From Frankiaceae bacterium (GTDB taxonomy: Bacteria; Actinomycetota; Actinomycetes; BP-191), in contig JAVEEC010000096.1 of assembly GCA_030840645.1 (NCBI GenBank), positions 1-64,000 of the forward strand: a stretch of 64,000 nt of DNA, given 5' to 3'. The position numbers and the translations under genes were made by a program. Below, one piece after another: positions 19,256 through 26,425 of the stretch (within the stretch, counting starts at the first letter, position 1; each line of letters begins with the position of its first letter). The notes under the pieces were generated by a model, which was given only the letters and a program-made list of their open reading frames with translations, made no database searches and was not told where the DNA came from.

Positions 19256-20442
19256 CGGCGCTGCCCGACGACGCAGGCCACTTCGGGACGTACGGCGGCC
19301 GCTTCGTCCCCGAGGCGCTGGTCGCCGCGCTGGACGAGCTGGCGGCGGCGTACGACGCGGCGCGCAACGACCCGGCGTTCACCGCCGAGGTCGACCGGCT
19401 GCTGACGACGTACGCGGGCCGCCCTACACCGCTCACCGACGCGCGGCGGCTGTCCGCGCATGCGGGCGGCGCGCGCATCCTGCTCAAGCGCGAGGACCTC
19501 GCGCACACCGGCAGCCACAAGATCAACAACGTCATCGGGCAGGCCCTGCTCACGCAGCGGATGGGCAAGCCGCGGGTCATCGCCGAGACGGGCGCGGGTC
19601 AGCACGGCGTCGCGACCGCGACCGCGTGCGCGCTGCTCGGCCTCGACTGCGTCGTCTACATGGGCGAGCAGGACACCCGCCGCCAGGCGCTCAACGTCAC
19701 CCGGATGCGCCTGCTCGGCGCCGAGGTCGTGCCGGTGCCGGCCGGCCAGGGGACGTTGAAGGACGCCATCAACGAGGCGATGCGCGACTGGGTCACGAAC
19801 GTCGACACGACCCACTACGTCATCGGCTCGGTCGTCGGACCGCACCCGTTCCCGATGATGGTCCGCGACTTCCAGCGGGTCATCGGCGTCGAGGCTCGCG
19901 CGCAGTGCCTCGACCTCGTCGGGCGGCTGCCGGACGCGATCGTCGCCTGCGTCGGCGGGGGGTCGAACGCCATGGGGCTGTTCCACCCGTTCGTCGACGA
20001 CGCGTCGGTGCGGATGGTCGGGTGCGAGGCGGGCGGCGAGGGCGTCGCGACCGGCCGGCACTCCGCGACGCTGGTCGGCGGCTCGCCGGGCGTGCTGCAC
20101 GGCGCGCGGTCCTACCTGCTGCAGGACGGCGACGGGCAGACCTTGGAGACGCACTCGATCTCGGCCGGGCTCGACTACCCCGGCGTCGGCCCCGAGCATG
20201 CGTGGCTGCGTGACGCGGGGCGGGCGGAGTACCGCGCGGTGAGCGACGCGGAGGCGATGGAGGCGTTCGCGCTGCTCTGCCGTACCGAGGGCATCATCCC
20301 GGCGATCGAGACCGCGCACGCCGTGGCGGGCGGCGTCGAGGTCGCGCGCGAGATGGGGCCGGACGCCGTGGTCGTCGTCAACCACTCCGGCCGCGGCGAC
20401 AAGGACGTCGACACCGCGGGGCATTGGTTCCACCTCCTGTGA
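19252..20442 (+). CDS. trpB: Tryptophan synthase beta chain
   Basis: A 396-residue PLP enzyme condensing indole with serine. The opening [11 protein letters not shown], the PLP lysine in HTGSHKINN, the indole-site [12 protein letters not shown] and the phosphate-binding glycine loop [10 protein letters not shown] are all present. The C-terminal [11 protein letters not shown] is also typical. It overlaps trpC at the GTG and trpA at the stop, so the two synthase subunits are made in coupled fashion. Confidence 0.96.
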   Translation: MTALPDDAGHFGTYGGRFVPEALVAALDELAAAYDAARNDPAFTAEVDRLLTTYAGRPTPLTDARRLSAHAGGARILLKREDLAHTGSHKINNVIGQALLTQRMGKPRVIAETGAGQHGVATATACALLGLDCVVYMGEQDTRRQALNVTRMRLLGAEVVPVPAGQGTLKDAINEAMRDWVTNVDTTHYVIGSVVGPHPFPMMVRDFQRVIGVEARAQCLDLVGRLPDAIVACVGGGSNAMGLFHPFVDDASVRMVGCEAGGEGVATGRHSATLVGGSPGVLHGARSYLLQDGDGQTLETHSISAGLDYPGVGPEHAWLRDAGRAEYRAVSDAEAMEAFALLCRTEGIIPAIETAHAVAGGVEVAREMGPDAVVVVNHSGRGDKDVDTAGHWFHLL

Positions 20443-21227
20443 GCGCGCTGGGTGCGGCGTTCGCGGCGGCGAAGGCCGAGGACCGCGCGCTGCTCGTCGG
20501 CTACCTGCCCGCGGGGTTCGCGCGGCCGGAGACGTTCGCGGCGATGGTGTCCGGCGGCGTCGACGTCGTGGAGGTCGGGCTGCCGTACTCCGACCCGTTG
20601 ATGGACGGCCCCACCATCCAGGAGGCGGCGCGGCGCGCGCTCGAGCTCGGCTGCGGGACACGCGACGTCCTCGACACCGTCGCGGCCGTCGCGGCGACCG
20701 GTGCGCCGACCGTCGTCATGACCTACTGGAACCCGGTCGAGCACTACGGCGTCGAGCGGTTCGCGCGCGACCTGGCCGCCGCGGGCGGTGCGGGCGCCAT
20801 CACGCCGGACCTCATCCCTGACGAGGCGGGGCCGTGGCTGGACGCGGCGCGCGCCAACGCGTTGGACCCGGTCTTCCTCGTCGCGCCGTCCTCGACTGAG
20901 GCGCGGCTGCGTGTCGTCGCCGGCGTCAACGGCGGGTTCGTGTACGCCGCCTCCACGATGGGCGTCACCGGCACCCGCGAGGCCGTGTCTACCGTCGCGC
21001 CGGCGCTGGTGCACCGCGTGCGTGAGGTTACGTCGCTCCCTGTCGCGGTGGGGCTCGGCGTCTCCAACGGCCGCCAGGCCGCGGCGGTGGCGGCGTACGC
21101 GGACGGGGTGATCGTGGGCAGCGCGTTCGTCCGCGCGGTTCTCGACGCGCAGAGCCCGACCGACGCGAACGACGCCGTCGCCGCACTGGCCGCCGACCTG
21201 GCCGCGGGGTGCCGCGACCGGGGCTGA
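20439..21227 (+). CDS. trpA: Tryptophan synthase alpha chain
   Basis: A 262-residue barrel that cleaves indole glycerol phosphate and channels indole to TrpB. The catalytic Glu and Asp lie in [19 protein letters not shown], and the phosphate site is seen in [13 protein letters not shown] and VIVGSAFV. It starts at a GTG in the trpB stop. It ends the his-trp cluster; a 21-base gap with a -10 box leads to the VIT transporter gene. Confidence 0.95.
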   Translation: MSALGAAFAAAKAEDRALLVGYLPAGFARPETFAAMVSGGVDVVEVGLPYSDPLMDGPTIQEAARRALELGCGTRDVLDTVAAVAATGAPTVVMTYWNPVEHYGVERFARDLAAAGGAGAITPDLIPDEAGPWLDAARANALDPVFLVAPSSTEARLRVVAGVNGGFVYAASTMGVTGTREAVSTVAPALVHRVREVTSLPVAVGLGVSNGRQAAAVAAYADGVIVGSAFVRAVLDAQSPTDANDAVAALAADLAAGCRDRG

Positions 21228-21236
21228 CGGCTGACG

Positions 21237-21242
21237 TACCCT
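21237..21242 (+). promoter_or_regulatory. -10 box for a leaderless VIT-family transcript
   Basis: TACCCT ends 6 bases before the ATG of the VIT gene, and no ribosome binding site fits between. This suggests a leaderless mRNA starting at or next to the ATG, independent of trpA. Confidence 0.45.
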
Positions 21243-21248
21243 CGTGGC

Positions 21249-21968
21249 ATGACGACGTCGGTGCCGCAGCGGGTCGACCACCACGTCCGGCACCGCAACA
21301 TCACGGGCGGCTGGCTGCGTCCCGCGCTGTTCGGCGTGACGGACGGGCTGGTCTCGAACTTCGCCCTCGTCATGGGCGTCGCGGGCGCCGGCGTCGGCGC
21401 GCGGGTCGTCCTGCTGGCCGGGCTCGCGGGGCTGTTCGCGGGCGCGTTCTCGATGGCCACCGGCGAGTACAACTCCGTCCGCTCGCAGCAGGAGCTGGCG
21501 CACGCCGAGATCGCGCTGGAGCGCCGCGAGCTGGAACGCGCCCCCGAGGCCGAGGAGGCGGAGCTCGCCGGCATCTACCGCGCCCGCGGCCTCGACGCGG
21601 GCCTCGCCAAGGAGGTGGCGCGGCAGTTCGCGCGCGACCCCGAGGTGCTCTGGCGCATCCACGCGCGCGAGGAGCTCGGCATCGATCCAGACAACCTGCC
21701 CTCGCCTTGGGTCGCGGCCGGGGCGTCGTTCGTGGCGTTCGCGCTCGGGGCGTTCGTGCCGGTGGCCGCGTACCTCGTGACGTTGTCCAATGCGTTCCTC
21801 GTCGCGGCGGTGCTGAGCGGGCTCGCGCTGTTCGTCATCGGCGCGGTCGTCGGCCGGATGACCGCGCGCGCCTGGCTCTACACCGGCACGCGCCAGCTGC
21901 TCCTCGGCGCGGGCGCGGCGGCGGTGACGTACGGCGTCGGCAGCCTGGTCGGGGTGGGCGTCTCCTGA
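21249..21968 (+). CDS. VIT1/CCC1-family transporter
   Basis: A 239-residue membrane protein of the family that moves iron or manganese. The N-terminal segment (RPALFGVTDGLVSNFALVMG) with its Asp-Gly turn and the following AGAFSMATGEYNSV are hallmarks of the first membrane helices. A charged cytosolic helix pair rich in Glu (HAEIALERRELERAPEAEEAE region) fits the metal-binding domain of the family. Two to three further helices end the protein. The direction and metal are not shown by the sequence. Its TGA overlaps a possible CTG start of the next gene. Confidence 0.85.
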   Translation: MTTSVPQRVDHHVRHRNITGGWLRPALFGVTDGLVSNFALVMGVAGAGVGARVVLLAGLAGLFAGAFSMATGEYNSVRSQQELAHAEIALERRELERAPEAEEAELAGIYRARGLDAGLAKEVARQFARDPEVLWRIHAREELGIDPDNLPSPWVAAGASFVAFALGAFVPVAAYLVTLSNAFLVAAVLSGLALFVIGAVVGRMTARAWLYTGTRQLLLGAGAAAVTYGVGSLVGVGVS

Positions 21969-22705
21969 GCGACCCCGTCGACGACCTCTACGCCCTGCCG
22001 CCCGAGAAGTTCGTGCCGGCGCGGGACGCGCTCGCGCGCTCGCTGCGTTCCGCCGACCGCGCGGCCTCCGACGCCGTCCGCAAGCTGCGCCGCCCCACCG
22101 CCGCGGCCTGGGCCATGAACACCGCCGCCCGCGCGCACCCCGCTGCCGTGGACGACCTGCTCGCGGCGGGGTCGGCGTTGCGGGAGGCGCAGGAGGCGGC
22201 GCTGCGCGGGGACGCGAGCGGGCTGCGTCCGGCGACCGAGGAGCGCCGCCGGGCCGTGTCCGCGCTGGCCGACAAGGTTGCCGCGCTGCTCGGCTCGCCG
22301 GCGCCGGGGGTCTCGGCAACGCTGGAGGCGGCGACTGTCGACCCCGAGGTCGGCGCCCTGCTGCGGGCCGGGCGGCTGGACAGGGAACGTTCGGCGGCGG
22401 GTGCGGGGTTCGGCTTCGGCGACGCGACGGACTGGACCCCGCCGCCCCCGGCCGCGGCTCCCGAGCCCGACCCGGCGCCCGCGCAGGATGACGGCCTCGC
22501 CGCCGCGCTGGAGAACGCCGTCGCCGACGCGCAGGTCCGCGCCGCGGAGCTGCACGACGCCGAGGACGCCGTACACCGGCTCAAGGCATCGCTCGCCGAG
22601 GCGACGGCCGCGCTGCGTGCCGCGCGCGCGAAGGCGAACAAGGCCGAGCTGCACGCGGAGACGTTGCGGCAACGGGCCTGGGAACGCGGCGACCGGGACC
22701 GGTGA
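21965..22705 (+). CDS. Coiled-coil protein of unknown function
   Basis: A roughly 246-residue soluble protein. The N-terminus DDLYALPPEKFVPARDALAR and KLRRPTAAAWAMN look like a conserved actinobacterial unknown. The middle is a Pro/Ala linker and the last 75 residues form a probable coiled coil rich in Ala, Glu and Lys. No ATG, GTG or TTG precedes the conserved start. The only codon in place is a CTG at 21965, overlapping the VIT stop as CTGA. A GTG near 22012 would cut the conserved opening. Function unknown. Confidence 0.65.
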   Translation: MSDPVDDLYALPPEKFVPARDALARSLRSADRAASDAVRKLRRPTAAAWAMNTAARAHPAAVDDLLAAGSALREAQEAALRGDASGLRPATEERRRAVSALADKVAALLGSPAPGVSATLEAATVDPEVGALLRAGRLDRERSAAGAGFGFGDATDWTPPPPAAAPEPDPAPAQDDGLAAALENAVADAQVRAAELHDAEDAVHRLKASLAEATAALRAARAKANKAELHAETLRQRAWERGDRDR

Positions 22706-22753
22706 CCCGGCAGGGAACGCGGCTCCGGCGGCGAACCCTCCACCTTCACGACC

Positions 22754-22794
22754 CTGCTCGTCCGCGCTGTGCCCGCACCCGGCGCGAGGAGCAG
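22754..22794 (+). terminator. Weak hairpin upstream of the sigma factor gene
   Basis: CTGCTC at 22754 pairs with GAGCAG ending at 22794, with further partial GC pairing inside. There is no T-run. It lies in the 162-189 base gap between the coiled-coil gene and the sigma factor gene. The rest of the gap holds an unusually A/T-rich patch near 22808-22815 that could be part of a promoter. Confidence 0.3.
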
Positions 22795-22894
22795 GCGTAC
22801 GCCCGGCGGAATTTTCCCTGACGCACCGAAGGATTCCGCGCAGAACGGCGTAACGGGGAGGGGAGCGGTGACACCTGGGGAGGGGGACACGCCC

Positions 22895-23929
22895 ATGTCC
22901 GAGTCCGGCTGGCCGGCCATCGTCGCGCATCGCGAACGGCTGCTGCGGATCGCGCGGCGGCGTTGCCCGACGCTGCAGGACGCGGAAGACGTCGTGCACG
23001 AGGCGATGGTGCGCTGCGCGACGTTCGCGGACCTCGACGAGGCGCGGCTCGGTCAGTTCCTGACCAGCGTGACCGTCCGGCTCTGCGCCGACGTGTACCG
23101 GCGCGCCGACCGGACCCACCGCGCGTTCGGCCGCCTCGCGCCGGACACCGTCGAGCAGGGGCCCGAGGACGCGGCGTGCCGCGCGGCCGACGCCGCCGTT
23201 CTCGCCGACCTGCTCTCCACCCTGCCCGACCGGCAGCGCGCCGTCCTGGTGGACCGCGCGCACGGCCTGTCGATGGCGCAGATCTGCAGCCGCAGGGGGC
23301 TGACGTACAAGGCCGCCGAGTCGGCGCTCGCCCGGGCGCGCGGCGCGATGCGCGTCGCCCTCACCGCCGCGCTCTCCGCCGCGGCCGGGGGCGTCGCGAC
23401 GCTGCGCCGTACCCGCGTCTCCCTCGCCACGTTGCCGGTCGCGGCGATCGTCGTGGCCGGCTCGGTCCTCCACCTGCCGGTCTCCGGCCCCGGGCCGGGT
23501 GTGCCGCTGCCGCACGGCGCGCGCGGCGGGATCACCGACGCCGCCAGCAGGGAGACCGTTGTCGGGCACGGCCTCGTGACGGCCCGGCGCGCCGCCGGAC
23601 GTTCCGGCGTCCGGTCGTCGCCGGGCGCGGGCCGGCGCCCTTCGGCAGCCCCCGTAGCCCGTGGCCACCACCACGAGGTCGTCGGCGTGGGGGTGCGCAA
23701 CGACGACCACTCCGTCCGGGCCAGCGTCACCGACGACCGCCCGCCGGAGCCGCCCCAGGACTTCGCCGCCCGCTGCGTCCGCCAGGGCGCCTGGATCGAG
23801 GTCGGCGACCCGCTGGACGTCAGCCCGCACCAGGGCTGCGGGAGACCGCCCGGGCCCGACCGTTCCGTCACGACACCCGGCGCCGAGCCCGCCATCCCAC
23901 CCGTCACCATCGAAGGAGCCCACCCATGA
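22895..23929 (+). CDS. Membrane-anchored sigma-70 family (ECF-like) protein with exported tail
   Basis: A 344-residue protein. Residues about 6-70 match sigma region 2 (LRIARRRCPTLQDAEDVVHEA), and about 108-153 match region 4 with its helix-turn-helix (LPDRQRAVLVDRA, LSMAQICSRRGLTYKAAESA). It continues with one transmembrane helix (about 177-196, LATLPVAAIVVAGSVLHL) and about 150 residues that should lie outside, Pro/Gly-rich with two cysteines (294 and 315). So it looks like an ECF-type sigma factor tethered by its own tail. GTG 22868, behind GGGGAGGGGAG, would add nine residues. The next gene, a small exported cysteine peptide, overlaps by ATGA. Membrane tethering as control is inference. 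Confidence 0.75.
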   Translation: MSESGWPAIVAHRERLLRIARRRCPTLQDAEDVVHEAMVRCATFADLDEARLGQFLTSVTVRLCADVYRRADRTHRAFGRLAPDTVEQGPEDAACRAADAAVLADLLSTLPDRQRAVLVDRAHGLSMAQICSRRGLTYKAAESALARARGAMRVALTAALSAAAGGVATLRRTRVSLATLPVAAIVVAGSVLHLPVSGPGPGVPLPHGARGGITDAASRETVVGHGLVTARRAAGRSGVRSSPGAGRRPSAAPVARGHHHEVVGVGVRNDDHSVRASVTDDRPPEPPQDFAARCVRQGAWIEVGDPLDVSPHQGCGRPPGPDRSVTTPGAEPAIPPVTIEGAHP

Positions 23930-24132
23930 ACCGCCGCTTCGCCTCGCTCTTCCTCACCGCCGCCATGGTCACCGGAATGGGAGCCGTTGCGCTCCCGGCA
24001 TCCGCCGCGGAGAACTGCCGGTACGCGTGCTGCAGCGACGACGAGTGCCTCTGCATCCAGGTGTGGATCGACGGCCACCCGTACGGCCCCTGCCTGCTGG
24101 CGAACGTCGTCCACGGCCGCATGACGCCGTAG
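23926..24132 (+). CDS. Small exported cysteine-rich peptide
   Basis: A 68-residue product with a clear signal peptide (FASLFLTAAMVTGMGAVALPASA) and a mature part of about 40 residues holding six cysteines (NCRYACCSDDECLC, then PYGPC). It should be exported and held by disulfides. The ATG sits in an ATGA overlap with the membrane-anchored sigma gene and has GAAGGAG eight bases upstream, so the two are co-translated. It could be a ligand or partner of the sigma protein's exported tail, or a bacteriocin-like product; neither is shown. No cleavage or modification motif is recognised. Confidence 0.7.
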   Translation: MNRRFASLFLTAAMVTGMGAVALPASAAENCRYACCSDDECLCIQVWIDGHPYGPCLLANVVHGRMTP

Positions 24133-24159
24133 CGGGTTCCGCGAGGCTCCTGCGAGCCG

Positions 24160-24182
24160 GCGGCGCGGGCCGCGACGTTTTT
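24160..24182 (+). terminator. Possible intrinsic terminator after the cysteine peptide gene
   Basis: GCGGC at 24160-24164 pairs with GCCGC at 24169-24173 around a four-base loop. Four bases later there is a run of five T. It lies 28 bases after the stop, so it fits a short rho-independent terminator. Confidence 0.4.
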
Positions 24183-24197
24183 GTCACACCCCCTCCG

Positions 24198-24203
24198 TAG
24201 GGT
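24198..24203 (+). promoter_or_regulatory. -10 box for a leaderless HNH nuclease transcript
   Basis: TAGGGT ends 7 bases before the ATG of the HNH gene, with no purine-rich ribosome binding site between. The upstream bases are relatively T-rich. A leaderless start is likely. Confidence 0.45.
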
Positions 24204-24210
24204 CGTTCGC

Positions 24211-25458
24211 ATGGAGAAGACGGCGGGGACGGAGACGGCGGGCGGGCTGCCCGCCGACGTCGTCGCGTTCCTCTACGTCCGGCCGCGCTCGCTCGGCCTC
24301 GCGGCACTCGGCGAGCGGCTCGTCGCACTCGAACAGCTGGTCCGGCGCGCGGCCGCCGCGCAGGCGGACGCCGTCCGCGAGTTCGCCGCCCGCGACGGCG
24401 CCGACGCGTTCGGCTCGCCGTCGACGGCCTGCTGGCTACAGGAGCACACCGGTGTCGCGGACCGCGAGTCCCGGGCGCTGGTCGGCCTCGCCAGGACGCT
24501 GGGGCGGCTGCCGGCCATGGCGGCGGCGCTGCGTTCCGGCGCGGTGACCGTTGCCCACGTCCGCGTCCTCAGCGCACAGACGCGGCACGTGCCGGCCGCG
24601 GTCGTGGCCGAGGCGGAGCCGTTCCTCGTCACCCACGCACGCCGCCTCGACTCCGCGCGGTACCTCACGTTCGTCAAGCACTGGGTCGCCACGGCCGCGG
24701 CGGCGACCTACGAGGCGGACTCGCAGCGCCGCTACGACGCCCGCTGGCTCTCCGTCGCGGAGACGTACGAGGGCATGGGCAGCATCCAGGGGATGCTCGA
24801 CCCGGAGGGGTACGGCGTCGTCTCCGCGGCGTTGGAGGCGATGCTCGCCGCGAACCCGTACGACGACGCCAGGACCCGCGACCAGCAGCGCGCCGACGCC
24901 CTCGTCGAGCTGGTCGAGCTGGCGCGTTCGCACGACCTCGTCCCGACCACCGGTGCTCACCGGCCGGAGATCGTCGTCCACGCCCCGGCTTCGGCCCTCG
25001 CCGGCAACGGCGCCGCCGACGTCGGTCCGGCCGGCCCGCCGGTGCTCGCGGACTCCGGGCCGCTCCCGCCCGCGGCGTTCGAGCGGCTCGCCTGCGACGC
25101 GCGCTGGCGCCGGCTCGTCCTGGACCCGGCCGGCGTGCCGCTGTCGCTCGGGCGCGCGACCCGCCAGGTCCCGGCGTCGCTGCGGAAGTTCGTGGCGCTG
25201 CGCGACGGCCACTGCCGCTACCCGGGCTGCCGGCGGCGAGCGGCGTTCTGCGAGGTCCACCACGTCGTGCACTGGCGCGCGGGCGGCCGCACCGACGCCG
25301 CCAACCTCGCGCTGCTCTGCCGCTACCACCACCACCTGGTCCATGACCGCGCCCACGCGCTGGTCCTGCACCCGGACGGCACGCTCGACGTCACCCGCCC
25401 CGACGGCACCATCCTGACCAGCCGGCCGCGTGGCCCCACCGGGCTGGTGTCCGCGTGA
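24211..25458 (+). CDS. DUF222/13E12-type protein with HNH endonuclease domain
   Basis: A 415-residue protein. The first 300 or so residues are the alpha-helical DUF222 region (ACWLQEHTGVADRESRALVGLA, seen as its parts WLQEHTGV and ESRALVGLA). The last 80 hold the HNH domain: FVALRDGHCRYPGCRRRAAFCEVHH in pieces, with paired cysteines, CEVHHVVHW and LALLCRYHHHLVH. The family is widespread and often multicopy in actinobacteria, including the 13E12 repeat proteins of mycobacteria, and is presumed to cut DNA. It appears complete. It stands beside a tRNA gene, but no mobile element border is seen. Confidence 0.88.
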   Translation: MEKTAGTETAGGLPADVVAFLYVRPRSLGLAALGERLVALEQLVRRAAAAQADAVREFAARDGADAFGSPSTACWLQEHTGVADRESRALVGLARTLGRLPAMAAALRSGAVTVAHVRVLSAQTRHVPAAVVAEAEPFLVTHARRLDSARYLTFVKHWVATAAAATYEADSQRRYDARWLSVAETYEGMGSIQGMLDPEGYGVVSAALEAMLAANPYDDARTRDQQRADALVELVELARSHDLVPTTGAHRPEIVVHAPASALAGNGAADVGPAGPPVLADSGPLPPAAFERLACDARWRRLVLDPAGVPLSLGRATRQVPASLRKFVALRDGHCRYPGCRRRAAFCEVHHVVHWRAGGRTDAANLALLCRYHHHLVHDRAHALVLHPDGTLDVTRPDGTILTSRPRGPTGLVSA

Positions 25459-25474
25459 CACCGGAGCCGTCCCG

Positions 25475-25557
25475 TGCGGCGGGAGGGAGTCGAACCCTCA
25501 AGCCCTTGCGGGCAGCGGGGTTTGAGCCCGCCGCGTATGCCGTTCCGCCACCGCCGC
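25475..25557 (-). tRNA. tRNA-Leu (anticodon CAA)
   Basis: On the minus strand the 83 bases fold as a class II tRNA. The acceptor stem pairs GCGGCGG with CCGCCGC and the discriminator base is A. The D-arm motif is TGGCGGAACGGCA. The anticodon stem GCGGG/CCCGC encloses loop CTCAAAC with anticodon CAA, reading UUG. A long variable arm is present (TGCCCGCAAGGGC), as in leucine tRNAs, and the T-loop is GGTTCGACTCC. The 3' CCA is not encoded. Confidence 0.93.
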
Positions 25558-25562
25558 TTGCC

Positions 25563-25593
25563 GGCGACTCTACCGGCGAGTCGCCGGCGACTC
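25563..25593. repeat. Alternating inverted repeats between tRNA-Leu and pdtaR
   Basis: GGCGACTC occurs at 25563-25570 and 25586-25593, and its complement GAGTCGCC at 25578-25585. The last two form a perfect 16-base palindrome, and the first two can form a hairpin. More GCCGGCGAG-type units follow to about 25612. They lie upstream of both the tRNA and the pdtaR -10 boxes and could be operators. Confidence 0.5.
25568..25573 (-). promoter_or_regulatory. -10 box of the tRNA-Leu gene
   Basis: On the minus strand TAGAGT ends 10 bases before the mature tRNA 5' end, the expected place for a -10 box with a short precursor leader. It overlaps the first inverted repeat. Confidence 0.45.
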
Positions 25594-25614
25594 CGCCGGC
25601 GAGACCGGCGTCGG

Positions 25615-25620
25615 TAGGCT
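25615..25620 (+). promoter_or_regulatory. -10 box for a leaderless pdtaR transcript
   Basis: TAGGCT ends 7 bases before the GTG of pdtaR, without a ribosome binding site, matching the leaderless pattern of hisD, pgsA and others in this window. Confidence 0.45.
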
Positions 25621-25627
25621 GCGAGCC

Positions 25628-26227
25628 GTGACGACGCCCGACCCCACCGCGCGCCGCGTGCTGATCGCCGAGGACGAGGCGCTCATCCGCCTCGACCTGC
25701 GCGAGATGCTCGAGGAGGAGGGGTACGACGTCTGCGGCGAGGCCGGCGACGGCCAGACCGCCGTGGACATGGCGCTGCGGCTGCGGCCCGAGCTGGTGAT
25801 CCTGGACGTCAAGATGCCGGTCCTTGACGGCATCGCGGCGGCGGAGCGCATCGCCCGCGAGCGGATCGCGCCGGTGATCATCCTGACGGCGTTCAGCCAG
25901 CGCGACCTGGTGGAGAAGGCGCGCGAGGCGGGCGCGATGGCGTACCTCGTCAAGCCGTTCCAGAAGAAGGACCTGCTCCCGACCATCGAGATGGCGCTGT
26001 CCAGGTACAGCGAGCTGGTCGGGCTCGAGGCGGAGGTCGACGACCTGAACGGCCGGCTCGAGGCGCGCAAGCTCGTCGAACGCGCCAAGGGCGTGCTGAT
26101 GAGTGAGCACGGCATGAGCGAGCCCGAGGCGTTCCGGTGGATCCAGCGGGGGTCGATGGACCGCCGGATGACCATGCGGGCAGTCGCCGAGCTGGTCCTG
26201 TCGGGCGCCGACCTGCCCGAGGGCTGA
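25628..26227 (+). CDS. pdtaR: ANTAR-domain response regulator
   Basis: A 199-residue two-domain regulator that binds RNA to prevent transcription termination. The N-terminal receiver has the acidic pair EDEAL, the phospho-acceptor aspartate in VILDVKMPVLDG, the threonine in ILTAFS and the lysine in VKPF. A short coiled linker leads to the C-terminal ANTAR domain (RAKGVLMSEHGMSEPEAFRWIQ in parts). Layout and sequence match PdtaR (Rv1626) of mycobacteria, normally driven by histidine kinase PdtaS, which is not in this window. It stands alone, upstream of livK. Confidence 0.9.
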   Translation: MTTPDPTARRVLIAEDEALIRLDLREMLEEEGYDVCGEAGDGQTAVDMALRLRPELVILDVKMPVLDGIAAAERIARERIAPVIILTAFSQRDLVEKAREAGAMAYLVKPFQKKDLLPTIEMALSRYSELVGLEAEVDDLNGRLEARKLVERAKGVLMSEHGMSEPEAFRWIQRGSMDRRMTMRAVAELVLSGADLPEG

Positions 26228-26233
26228 ACCATG

Positions 26234-26247
26234 GCCCCGCCCGGGGC
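26234..26247 (+). terminator. Short hairpin after pdtaR
   Basis: GCCCCG and CGGGGC pair around a two-base loop directly after the pdtaR stop. No T-run follows. It may end the pdtaR transcript. Confidence 0.35.
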
Positions 26248-26266
26248 TGAGACGTACTGTCGCCGG

Positions 26267-26425
26267 TTGACAGCGCACAGTTACGTCACGACATGGTTGC
26301 GCGCAACGCGACCTTGCTGCGCGAGATCACGCTCGGAGGATAGGTTTCCGGGTGCCTCCCGTGACAAGCGGGCGGGTACGCCGGCCACGGGGCCGGCGGT
26401 CGGAGTAGTGGAGGAGGGAGTCCGA
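26267..26425 (+). promoter_or_regulatory. Structured upstream region of livK
   Basis: The region has a consensus-like TTGACA at 26267-26272, a perfect palindrome TTGCGCGCAA at 26297-26306, a TAGGTT box at 26341-26346, and a strong hairpin at 26379-26398 (8-base arms, loop ACGG). A GGAGG-type ribosome binding site follows. Which box is the start point is unclear. The long leader with a hairpin suggests regulation of the binding protein, perhaps by amino acid supply. Confidence 0.4.

Noticed and set aside
22800-22895. Shared promoter motif (AGGATTC..AGAACGG) upstream of the propeller-VWA and sigma genes
   Set aside because: Both regions contain the words, but spacing differs by several bases and no third case was found.
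24211-25557. HNH gene plus tRNA as a mobile element with tRNA-end attachment site
   Set aside because: No second copy of the tRNA 3' end, no integrase and no composition break were seen.
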